A DNA stretch of 59,216 bases, from contig UQDJ01000004.1 of assembly GCA_900539675.1 (NCBI GenBank), positions 1 through 59,216 of the forward strand, written 5' to 3'. The DNA is from an uncultured Coriobacteriaceae bacterium (GTDB lineage: Bacteria; Actinomycetota; Coriobacteriia; Coriobacteriales; Eggerthellaceae). This document shows positions 44,038 to 51,339 of this stretch, one piece after another (within the stretch, counting starts at the first letter, position 1; each line of letters opens with the position of its first letter). The position numbers were made by a program, and so were the translations under genes. Below the pieces are notes generated by a model, which did no database searches, had not been told where the DNA came from, and saw nothing but the letters and a program-made list of their open reading frames with translations.

Positions 44038-45558
44038 ATGGGTAAGGCTGGAGCATATCTGGAACATGATCGCTTGGCGCATGGCGAGCGTTCACCTTTG
44101 GAATCCATTAAAGACTTTGACGAATTTGCCGTGCCGCTCTCTGATGAGCAGCAGGAAATTCAGGCGAGTCGTTGCATGATGTGCGGTGTTGCATTCTGCC
44201 AGTTCGGCAAGTCCTTTGGTAAAGCCCGCGCATCGGGTTGTCCGTTACACAATCTTATTCCTGAATGGAATGATCTGGTATATAAGGGTTTGTGGCGTGA
44301 AGCTGCTCAACGCATGACGCTTACCAATCCTTTCCCAGAATTTACCGGCCGTGTTTGTCCGGCATTGTGTGAGGTTGCCTGTAATTTGGCTTATGTGGAT
44401 GAAGCCACCACGATCAAGGACAACGAACGCGCCATTTCCGATCATCAGTGGGCAGCAGGTGGACCTGATCCCTTGCCGCAACCAGTTGATGGTGCGCCTC
44501 AGGTTGCTGTTATTGGATCTGGTCCGTGTGGCTTGGCGGCTGCGTGGAGCTTGGCGCAGCATGGTTTGCGCGTTACTGTTTTCGAACGTCATGATCGCGC
44601 GGGCGGCTTGCTTATGTATGGCATTCCCAATATGAAGTTGCCCAAGACGGTCGTTCAGCGTCGCATTGATTATTTGGCTGAAAACGGTATTACCTTTAAG
44701 CTCAATTCCGATGTAACCGATCCTGCCATCGCAGAGCATGTTTGCAACGATTTCGACGCAGTGGTGGTTGCAGCTGGCGCTGCTGATGCGCGTGGATTGG
44801 CTGCTCCGGGTGTCGATCAGGACGGCGTTGTGTTTGCGGTTGACTATCTGACCGCTTCTACCCGTTCGGTGCTAGAGGGTGGCGAACCTGCTATTTCTGC
44901 CAAGGATAAGGATGTTATTGTTATCGGCGGTGGTGACACTGGCACTGACTGTGTGGCAACTGCTTTGCGCCAGGGATGTAAAAGCATTCACCAGTTTGAA
45001 TTTATGCCTATGCCGCCCGAAGTACCTGCACCAGACAATCAGTGGCCCGAATGGCCCAATGTAAAAAAGACTGACTATGGCCAGCAGGAAGCAATTCAGG
45101 AATTTGGGGAAGATCCTCGTGCTTGGGCTATAGATACTACTGAGATCCTGGGTGAAGATGGCAAGGTCACAGGATTGCGCGTGGTATCGCTGGATTGGAG
45201 CGAAGGTTCTCCACGTCGAATGATGGATACCGAACAAACCCTTCCGGCGCAGCTGGTTCTGATTGCCTGTGGTTTTAATGGCCCAGAACGCTCGGTGTTT
45301 GAGGCTTTGGGTGTGCGTACTACTGAAGGCGCGCGCGTTCGTCCAGAAATGGTTGGCGCAACGCATAAGGTGGTGTTGGCCGACGGCACAGGCGCTGACA
45401 CAGGTGCCGATGGTAAAGGCGCTGCAAGCGCCGGTGCTGCGGGCAAGGCGGTGATTTATGCTGCCGGAGATGCACACAATGGTTCTACCCTGGTAGTAAA
45501 TTCACTTGCCGATGGCTTGGCGTGCGCAAAGGAAGTTGCAGCTGACTTGTTGCCTTAG
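44038..45558 (+). CDS. gltD: Glutamate synthase, small subunit
   Basis: 506 residues. NADPH-dependent FAD protein that feeds electrons to GltB through 4Fe-4S clusters. Cys motifs near the start are SRCMMCGVAFC, SGCPLHN and CPALCEVAC (residues about 42-120). FAD motif GSGPCGLAAAWSLA, then GGLLMYGIPNMKLPK; the NADPH motif is GGGDTGTDCVATALRQG. A Gly/Ala-rich GADTGADGKGAASAGA insertion near residue 455 interrupts the last FAD segment VIYAAGDAHNGSTLVV. GGAAAGGGG precedes the ATG. Confidence 0.96.
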   Translation: MGKAGAYLEHDRLAHGERSPLESIKDFDEFAVPLSDEQQEIQASRCMMCGVAFCQFGKSFGKARASGCPLHNLIPEWNDLVYKGLWREAAQRMTLTNPFPEFTGRVCPALCEVACNLAYVDEATTIKDNERAISDHQWAAGGPDPLPQPVDGAPQVAVIGSGPCGLAAAWSLAQHGLRVTVFERHDRAGGLLMYGIPNMKLPKTVVQRRIDYLAENGITFKLNSDVTDPAIAEHVCNDFDAVVVAAGAADARGLAAPGVDQDGVVFAVDYLTASTRSVLEGGEPAISAKDKDVIVIGGGDTGTDCVATALRQGCKSIHQFEFMPMPPEVPAPDNQWPEWPNVKKTDYGQQEAIQEFGEDPRAWAIDTTEILGEDGKVTGLRVVSLDWSEGSPRRMMDTEQTLPAQLVLIACGFNGPERSVFEALGVRTTEGARVRPEMVGATHKVVLADGTGADTGADGKGAASAGAAGKAVIYAAGDAHNGSTLVVNSLADGLACAKEVAADLLP

Positions 45559-45563
45559 TTTTG

Positions 45564-45593
45564 GATGACGTAGCTTATGATGACGTAGCTTAT
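45564..45593. repeat. Tandem 15-bp repeat after gltD
   Basis: GATGACGTAGCTTAT is repeated directly (45564-45578, 45579-45593), five bases after the gltD stop. Confidence 0.8.
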
Positions 45594-45684
45594 GGCTGGT
45601 TTGATTTCGTTTGAGGCAAGCTTATAGATCATATGCTGGGGCGTTTAAGGCTGTTAACCCGACACTGCTTATCACCCGATATGT

Positions 45685-45722
45685 AACATGCCTAGCTGCT
45701 CAATAGAGCGGCTAGGCATGTT
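45685..45722. terminator. Bidirectional terminator, gltD / nitroreductase
   Basis: A 17-bp stem, 45685-45701 with 45706-45722 (one G-T), has an AATA loop. It is followed by TGTCATT on the plus strand. It sits in the gap between two convergent genes. Confidence 0.8.
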
Positions 45723-45740
45723 TGTCATTATACGTTTTAG

Positions 45741-46433
45741 TTACTTGACGTATTGAATAACTTCATTTGCGGGGCGGCGCGTCTGATGTGGTTCAAAATG
45801 GCTTTGCGCAACTTCGCCAAATTGAATTATCAGAGAAGCACTAAATTCTTTCGGATCCATCAACGAGTGCATTTCCAACAAGCTGTTGAGGGCCTCAATG
45901 TCAAAGCCTTCAATCGGGGTAGCGGCAATGCCTAACATGGCAGCGGCGGTGAGCATGTTGGCAAGGGGGATGTAGGTCTGCTTTGCGGCCCATTCATCAA
46001 TACGCTCTGGTGTGGTCAGCTTGCGACTTTGCTCCTGGAAGTTCTTAAAAGTTTTTTGCATGCCGGCTAGATCGGCTGCGGTGGTGCCTTTGATGTCACA
46101 CCAGATATGCTTAGCGTAGTCGGAATCGGCGGTAACGCCCTTGCGCGCCAAAATGATAACGGTGCGTGCTGCATTTTGTTTTGCACCCCACGCTACATCT
46201 AATATTTCGCTGAGCAAATCGGGGTTTTCTATCACCAAAAACTTCCATGGCTCCATACCAAACGAGCTCGGGGAGGTACGGGCTACTTCCATGATGGTGT
46301 TGAAATCTTCTTCGGAAATGCTACATCCAGGTTCGTAACGTTTGCAGGTGAAACGATTATGAAAGGTATTGAGTAATACTTCGCGTACATGATCGGAAGA
46401 CGCAGATAATTCTGAATGCATTTTCGTGTTCAT
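45741..46433 (-). CDS. Nitroreductase family protein
   Basis: 230 residues. FMN-dependent, NAD(P)H-using. Typical segments are NRFTCKRYEPGCSISEEDFNTI, ARTSPSSFGMEPWKFLVI (FMN phosphate site) and MLGIATTPIEGFD-like AMLGIAATPIEGFD near the C-terminus. This is the NfsB-like subgroup. Physiological substrate unknown. AAAGGAG lies nine bases upstream of ATG 46433. It diverges from the patatin gene. Confidence 0.9.
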   Translation of the reverse strand: MNTKMHSELSASSDHVREVLLNTFHNRFTCKRYEPGCSISEEDFNTIMEVARTSPSSFGMEPWKFLVIENPDLLSEILDVAWGAKQNAARTVIILARKGVTADSDYAKHIWCDIKGTTAADLAGMQKTFKNFQEQSRKLTTPERIDEWAAKQTYIPLANMLTAAAMLGIAATPIEGFDIEALNSLLEMHSLMDPKEFSASLIIQFGEVAQSHFEPHQTRRPANEVIQYVK

Positions 46434-46530
46434 CTCTAGAAACTCCTTTCGAAGTGAGATATCGTCTTAAGGCAATAGCAACACACTACTTACCTGCTGT
46501 TATCTTAGCGCGAAGAGGAGAGCACGGCAC

Positions 46531-47445
46531 ATGATTCATACGAATAACCCCGAACGTCATGCAAGTGATACTGTCTTGATGCTTGAAGGCGGTGGCATGC
46601 GTGCAAGCTATACGGCCGGCGCTGTTTCCCTTTTGCTTGAGCAGGGCATTACCTTTGATTACGTATGCGGCATTTCGGCCGGCTCAAGCCATACGGTGAA
46701 TTTCCTTTCGGGTGATATTTGGCGCACGCGCGTGAGCTTTGTTGATCTGGTGACCCATCCTGAATTTGGCGGCCTTAAGACCTTCCTTGAAGGTAAGGGC
46801 ATGTTTTCTGCTCATTGGATTTATGAGGTGACCGGTCTTCCTGATGGCGCTCTGCCTTTTAATTGGCAGGCGTTTCAGGACAATCCCACTCCGTGCGCTA
46901 TTCAGGCGTTTGATCGTGATACCGGTGAAACGGTGGTATGGCATCGCGAAGATATGCCCACTCTTGAAGACATGATGCTGCGCGTACGCGCCAGTTCTAC
47001 CTTGCCGGTAGTTATGCCTCCAGTCACCATTGATGGGCATGTCTACTACGATGGCGGTTTGGGCTATGGCGGAGGTATTCCGCTGCAGTTGGCACTTGAT
47101 TCGGGTTGTTCGCGCATTTTTGCGGTACTGACGCGACCGAAGGGTTATCGCAAGCCAGCTCCTGATATTGGGCACAAGGACAAACTGTTTGCCGATTTAT
47201 ATCGTCGGTATCCTAAGGTGCGTGAAGCGCTGTTGACGCGCAATGAGCGCTATAACGCCGAGCTGGATAAGCTGGAAAAGATGGCAGAATCGGGCAACAT
47301 TTACATCATGTATGCCGACAATATGCAGGTCTCGAACAGTACGACCGATCTTAAACGGCTGCGTGCAAGTTATATGGATGGCTATGCGCAAGCTCAAGCA
47401 GAGCTGCCAGCATGGCTTGAATGGTTTGGGTTTGATGACAAATAA
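46531..47445 (+). CDS. Patatin-like phospholipase
   Basis: 304 residues with no signal peptide. The oxyanion segment is EGGGMRASYTAG (19-30). The nucleophile Ser49 is in GISAG (47-51) and the Asp of the dyad in YYDGGLGYGG. This group of small bacterial patatins (YjjU-like) has esterase or lipase activity; the natural lipid is unknown. GAGGAG precedes the ATG. It converges with the metal transporter gene, with an 18-bp gap. Confidence 0.92.
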   Translation: MIHTNNPERHASDTVLMLEGGGMRASYTAGAVSLLLEQGITFDYVCGISAGSSHTVNFLSGDIWRTRVSFVDLVTHPEFGGLKTFLEGKGMFSAHWIYEVTGLPDGALPFNWQAFQDNPTPCAIQAFDRDTGETVVWHREDMPTLEDMMLRVRASSTLPVVMPPVTIDGHVYYDGGLGYGGGIPLQLALDSGCSRIFAVLTRPKGYRKPAPDIGHKDKLFADLYRRYPKVREALLTRNERYNAELDKLEKMAESGNIYIMYADNMQVSNSTTDLKRLRASYMDGYAQAQAELPAWLEWFGFDDK

Positions 47446-47463
47446 GGCAATTCAGCACCAAAG

Positions 47464-48612
47464 TTACATGAAGTGAATGTTTGCGATTTCGAACAGACAT
47501 CCCCAAACAACGCCACATAATACCAATCCAGCAAGGATCAGTATGTTTTGCTTAGGGCGATGATTTTCGCCAAAGAGGACCAATAATCCTACACCGCAGG
47601 CAACTAGCAGCCCACTCATCATGGCACCGGTTCCCAGCATGCCATCAAGATAGAGCTGCGTAATAATAACGCTGGCGCCGCAGTTGGGAATAAGACCTAC
47701 CAGCGCCGATCCCACAATGGCTATACCTGGATTGGCGGCAAGGAAGCTGGATAATACATCTTCTCCTGCCAGCTCCATTACGCTGACGAGAGCTAGGGAA
47801 ATGAGATAAATGATAATAGACACCTGTAGCGTGTGCTTGACAGCGCTTAGGGTGATATCTTTCCAGCTGTTGTGATGATCATCAACTGTGCAGCCATGAT
47901 TGTGGCAGTGATAGTTTGAAAAGGCATGATCCACAGCCTCGTGTATGCGATGGTGCTGCTCGCAATCGCATAGATACTCTTCGTGTGCCTGTTCAATGAT
48001 GGTATCAGTTGCCTTGAGAGTAACCGGTTCAGTAGGCGAGTCTTTTTCAGTGGTGCTGGAGCATATCTCATCTGGTGTATGGGTGATTGTGCCATGGCTA
48101 TGAGTACAAACAGACGAATGATTGGGGGTGGTTTCGCTCCCTGCAGGATTGCCGGAGCGTGCCTCCAATGCCGCAAGTGTGGCCCTCTCTTGCTTTAAGC
48201 GCGTGCGTAAACGGAAGCGTAATGTGGCATCGACTGCAAAGCCCATGATCATGCCGATAACCACTTTTGAACCAATGATGGAAAGCACAATAACAGGATC
48301 TACTTGCTCTGCGATGAAGATGGGCAACATTTCGTCCGAGGTAGACAGAAAGACTGCAAACAATGTGCCCAAGGTGACCGCACGACTCGCATAAAGCGCA
48401 GCGCCAGCCGCGGAAAAGCCACATTGAGGAACTGCACCTAGCAGCGCTCCAACCAAAGGGCCTGCAATGCCGGCTTTGCGCACCAAGTTTGCAGCGCGGT
48501 TGCCAGCCTTATGCTCGAGAACCTCAAGCAGGAAATATGTCACAAACAGGAAGGGCACCAAATAGATGGTGTCTTCTAGCGCATGTTCTAAAAGATGGGG
48601 TATCAGATCCAT
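47464..48612 (-). CDS. 10-TM putative heavy-metal transporter (ArsP_2 / 'manganese transporter' type)
   Basis: 382 residues. Two repeats of about five membrane helices each carry the same motif: GAVPQCGFSAAGAALYA in the first and GLIPNCGASVIITQLYL in the second. Between them (residues about 150-245) lies a cytoplasmic loop rich in His and Cys, for example CTHSHGTITH, CDCEQHHRIHE and NYHCHNHGC, that could bind metal. The family is annotated as a metal exporter on thin evidence. It begins nine bases after the Fur-family gene, in the same transcript, and that transcript has a Zur-like operator, so zinc or a similar metal is the best guess. Confidence 0.85.
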   Translation of the reverse strand: MDLIPHLLEHALEDTIYLVPFLFVTYFLLEVLEHKAGNRAANLVRKAGIAGPLVGALLGAVPQCGFSAAGAALYASRAVTLGTLFAVFLSTSDEMLPIFIAEQVDPVIVLSIIGSKVVIGMIMGFAVDATLRFRLRTRLKQERATLAALEARSGNPAGSETTPNHSSVCTHSHGTITHTPDEICSSTTEKDSPTEPVTLKATDTIIEQAHEEYLCDCEQHHRIHEAVDHAFSNYHCHNHGCTVDDHHNSWKDITLSAVKHTLQVSIIIYLISLALVSVMELAGEDVLSSFLAANPGIAIVGSALVGLIPNCGASVIITQLYLDGMLGTGAMMSGLLVACGVGLLVLFGENHRPKQNILILAGLVLCGVVWGCLFEIANIHFM

Positions 48613-48621
48613 GGGTGTCTA

Positions 48622-49059
48622 CTATTCCTGTCCGCTGATCGCGTGCGTACTTTGAGCTAGGCATGTTTCGCACAATCCGTAGAACACAGTTTTGGCCGGG
48701 TTGATGCGCACGTGATGATGCTCGATAACATGCTCGAAAAAGTGCTGCAATTCGCCACAGTCAATAGGGGAAAGGTCGCCGCACTGTTCGCACTTTAAAA
48801 AGAAGTACACATCGTCAGGCGTATCAGCAAGGTAGCGATAGCAGATGCCATCCATGCCTTCAATGGCAGTGCGGGTAATGATGCCCTCTTCTTCGAGTCG
48901 TTCCAAATTGCGATAGATGGTTGCAATACCCACCTTCTCGTGACGTGCTTTAAGGGCATTGTCAATATCTTTGATCGTAATAAAAGCTCCCTGATGGGTG
49001 CGAATACAATCAAGGATGAGTTCTTTTTGCTTGGTTTTGTATTGGCGAGTAGTGGGCAT
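48622..49059 (-). CDS. Fur-family metalloregulator, probably Zur
   Basis: 145 residues. N-terminal winged helix with KQKELILDCIRTHQGAFIT and the recognition helix VGIATIYRNLERLEEEG. The C-terminal domain has two CxxC pairs, CEQCGD and CETCLA, the structural Zn site, and the sensing site HHHVRINP. The length is typical. The start at 49059 is set by Fur homology (MPTTRQYK); the site (AGGA, 11 bases) is poor, and an upstream extension is unlikely. It is the first gene of the transporter operon and is preceded by a box that fits Zur of actinobacteria, so autoregulation is likely. Confidence 0.87.
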   Translation of the reverse strand: MPTTRQYKTKQKELILDCIRTHQGAFITIKDIDNALKARHEKVGIATIYRNLERLEEEGIITRTAIEGMDGICYRYLADTPDDVYFFLKCEQCGDLSPIDCGELQHFFEHVIEHHHVRINPAKTVFYGLCETCLAQSTHAISGQE

Positions 49060-49131
49060 GGGGCAGACCGTCCTGTGGAGGTAGTCCTTCAAAACCACGA
49101 TTGAAACGTGCTTCAAAGAACGCAATCAATT

Positions 49132-49146
49132 TGAAAACGGTTTTCA
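49132..49146 (-). promoter_or_regulatory. Zur-like operator (TGAAAACCGTTTTCA on the minus strand)
   Basis: A 7-1-7 palindrome that differs from the actinobacterial Zur consensus TGAAAATGATTTTCA at two or three central positions. It overlaps the last base of the -10 and the predicted start of transcription of the Fur-gene promoter, a typical repressor position. Confidence 0.65.
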
Positions 49147-49173
49147 TTTTAGGAGACGAACGGACGGTGTCAA
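49146..49173 (-). promoter_or_regulatory. Promoter of the Fur/transporter operon
   Basis: On the minus strand TTGACA (49173-49168), 16-bp spacer, TAAAAT (49151-49146). Five of the six -10 bases and all six -35 bases match consensus. The Fur start codon is about 87 nt downstream. Confidence 0.75.
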
Positions 49174-49177
49174 TAAA

Positions 49178-49196
49178 TTTGAGAAACTTTCTCAAA
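49178..49196. promoter_or_regulatory. Perfect 19-bp palindrome just upstream of the -35
   Basis: TTTGAGAAAGTTTCTCAAA (9-1-9), immediately upstream of the -35 hexamer. It could be a second regulator site or a UP-like structure. It also lies 21 bp after the stop of the upstream small membrane protein gene on the same strand, so a terminator role is possible but the T-run is poor. Confidence 0.55.
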
Positions 49197-49216
49197 TCGA
49201 CAAACGTTGCTGAGTA

Positions 49217-49525
49217 TTAGAAATTGTTAATCGCCCACAGAACGCAGATTCCCACGACAAAAATGATCGCTACAACAACGGCGCGAATAGAAGCATGGCG
49301 GTGTTTCTTTGAAGCGCCCGATTGAGGATTGGTAGCTGGATGGTGTTCATCGTCATTTTTCTTGCGATGGGTGAGCCGTTCCCAAGCCGAATCGGATATT
49401 AAAAGTCCAGCACCCAAGATAAACCAAACAGCGGGGTGGATACGCAGTACAGGAGTTTCACCAGCTAAAGCGGCAATGCCTACGCAGATTAATACAAAGC
49501 CAACAATGGTGGAACCAATCTTCAT
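49217..49525 (-). CDS. Small membrane protein, unknown function
   Basis: 102 residues with three likely membrane helices (two near the start, IGSTIVGFVLICVGIAALAG and IHPAVWFILGAGLLI; one at the end, AVVVAIIFVVGICVLWAI) and a His/Lys-rich loop between. I recognise no domain. ATG 49525 is used; the GTG nine bases upstream is an alternative. Ribosome sites are weak. Confidence 0.6.
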   Translation of the reverse strand: MKIGSTIVGFVLICVGIAALAGETPVLRIHPAVWFILGAGLLISDSAWERLTHRKKNDDEHHPATNPQSGASKKHRHASIRAVVVAIIFVVGICVLWAINNF

Positions 49526-49660
49526 GCTCAGCACCCAACTCTTTCCCTTGCATTTTTGATGAGAAAAATGTAGCACAGCCTAGTCTGTTGACGCAGATAT
49601 TCGGGCATATCTTTATGACTGAGGGTGACAATGTTCAATAAATGTTACATCGTTATCAAA

Positions 49661-49674
49661 ATCAGCATGCTGAT
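49661..49674. promoter_or_regulatory. 14-bp palindrome ATCAGCATGCTGAT upstream of the DUF4190 gene
   Basis: A perfect palindrome between divergent genes, nested in an outer TTACATC (49645-49651) / GATGTAA (49672-49678) dyad. Candidate operator; no matching regulator known here. Confidence 0.4.
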
Positions 49675-49854
49675 GTAAGACTTATGACATAATCGGGTGG
49701 AAAAGTGCCAATAAGACTTCTATCAGGCTTTTTGGTGTAGTAGAGCAGCATTGCTTGCCAGTTGTGTTGCAGGCAGAGTTTTCGCAAAGCGGGCATAGGC
49801 TAAACCTATCATATGCTCTGGTTGCGAACTTAAATATGTTGAAAGGATAGAGGT

Positions 49855-51033
49855 ATGGACGAAGAAAAGAAGGAGCAGTCTGTTCCGCCAGAAGAGACCC
49901 CACAATCACCTGAGCCTCAAACATCACAACCCGCACAGCAGTCTACAACAAACACCTTCCCAACATCCCAGCCAGTGCAGAACCAACCCGCTTCCAATAC
50001 GCCTCCACAACCGGTGCAAGGCCAACCTCAACCAAATACGCCTCCGCAACCGGCACAAGGCCAGCCTGCACAGCCTGCACAGCCTGCACCAAATGTACCC
50101 TCGCAGCAGACCACGCCTCCACCTCAGCCTCAGGCACAGCAATCTAGCTCTTCTAAGGGTACGGCTGCTCTGGTGTGCGGCATTTTGGCTATTGTGTTTT
50201 GCTGGTTTCCGATTGCTTCAATCGTATTAGGCATTATTGCCATCATTTTCGCGGTGCGTACCAAGAAGGCTTCTGGCAAAAGCGGTAAAACTACTGCTAG
50301 TCTCGTGTGCGCCATTATTGGCATGGTCTTAGCAGTAATAATGATAGTTGTTACGCTGGTTGTAGGTTTTGCAACGATGCAGGCTATCAATGACAGTTCC
50401 TATACGCCCCAAACTCAGCTGCAGGGTAATGGTTCTCAGAATCGTTATGGCAATGGTGCTGGCAACGGCAACGGTACGGCTACCGGGCAGGATTTAAACG
50501 ATGACGAACAGGCATGCTGCAATATTGCTCGTCAAGAGATGGATTCTCTAAAAAACCAAGATCCTGCGCGTGTTGATGCTTTGGCGGATCTACTCGATGA
50601 AGGTATCGAAGATTTATATGGATTTGACCATGATATTTTAGGTCAAGATCCTCATGATCTAGCTGTGTGGATGCTGACGGATTTTGATTACAAGATCGAT
50701 GACGTGTACGAAAGCAGCGATAATTCCACCTGTCAGGTGTATATCGATATCACTCAGCGTGACCCCTATGTATTTATCAATACGCTCATCGACGGGCTGA
50801 ATAACCTTATGAATGATCCAAATGCCGATTCGATGACTTCTCAGCAAGCTATCGATGCGGTTCATAAGTGTTACTCCGATGCTTTGAATGCAAAGGTGGA
50901 AATGACCAGCTATTACGCCACCATGAACTTCTATAAGCAATCCGATGGCACCTGGCAGTTAGATGCAGGCGATTGGGAAGATCAGCTTCGCAATATCTTC
51001 GGTATTCCTGATCTGTTTTCTCATGGGTACTAA
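49855..51033 (+). CDS. DUF4190-type membrane protein with Pro/Gln repeats
   Basis: 392 residues. The first 100 residues are Pro/Gln/Thr-rich with NTPPQPVQGQP units, probably cytoplasmic and unstructured. Two membrane helices follow (about 102-175: GTAALVCGILAIVFCWFPIAS onward, and SLVCAIIGMVLAVIMIVVTLV) with the DUF4190 pattern of a K/G-rich loop between. The C-terminal half is an extracytoplasmic domain of about 200 residues with an acidic, Asn/Gly-rich linker and two Cys pairs. Function unknown; the family contains cell-surface and Ser/Thr-kinase-linked proteins. GAAAGGATAGAGG lies upstream of the ATG. Confidence 0.8.
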   Translation: MDEEKKEQSVPPEETPQSPEPQTSQPAQQSTTNTFPTSQPVQNQPASNTPPQPVQGQPQPNTPPQPAQGQPAQPAQPAPNVPSQQTTPPPQPQAQQSSSSKGTAALVCGILAIVFCWFPIASIVLGIIAIIFAVRTKKASGKSGKTTASLVCAIIGMVLAVIMIVVTLVVGFATMQAINDSSYTPQTQLQGNGSQNRYGNGAGNGNGTATGQDLNDDEQACCNIARQEMDSLKNQDPARVDALADLLDEGIEDLYGFDHDILGQDPHDLAVWMLTDFDYKIDDVYESSDNSTCQVYIDITQRDPYVFINTLIDGLNNLMNDPNADSMTSQQAIDAVHKCYSDALNAKVEMTSYYATMNFYKQSDGTWQLDAGDWEDQLRNIFGIPDLFSHGY

Positions 51034-51339
51034 TGGATTGGCAAACGCGGGCGATCTGTCTATCTGAGGCAGCGACTGTTCGAGGTGCTGCCTCATGCTG
51101 CTCAATAGATTTCGCGCGACTAAGTTGGGTTACGTTTTCATAACAAGGTACGGCAGTTTCCTGTTGGCCTTATGAACTATGAAGAGGACGACTAGCCAAA
51201 CGCGTCATTCAGTGTGATAGTTAATATTCCAAGCGAAAGCTTGCTGTATTATGCAGCAAGCTTTTTTATCCGCTCTGCCTTGGCTTTTTTGTGAGGCAAT
51301 ACAAGCATTGACGCTTGAGAAGGGATTGTTCTAGCGCGT
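51034..51339. other. Intergenic region after the DUF4190 gene
   Basis: 306 bp. A hairpin without T-run (TGAGGCAGC at 51065-51073 with GCTGCCTCA at 51087-51095) and then a classical terminator (listed separately). The promoter of the flippase gene must be in the last 70 bp, or it is read through. Confidence 0.5.
51236..51267 (+). terminator. Rho-independent terminator
   Basis: An 11-bp stem, AAAGCTTGCTG (51236-51246) with CAGCAAGCTTT (51254-51264), 7-nt loop, and a run of six T at 51262-51267. Confidence 0.85.
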
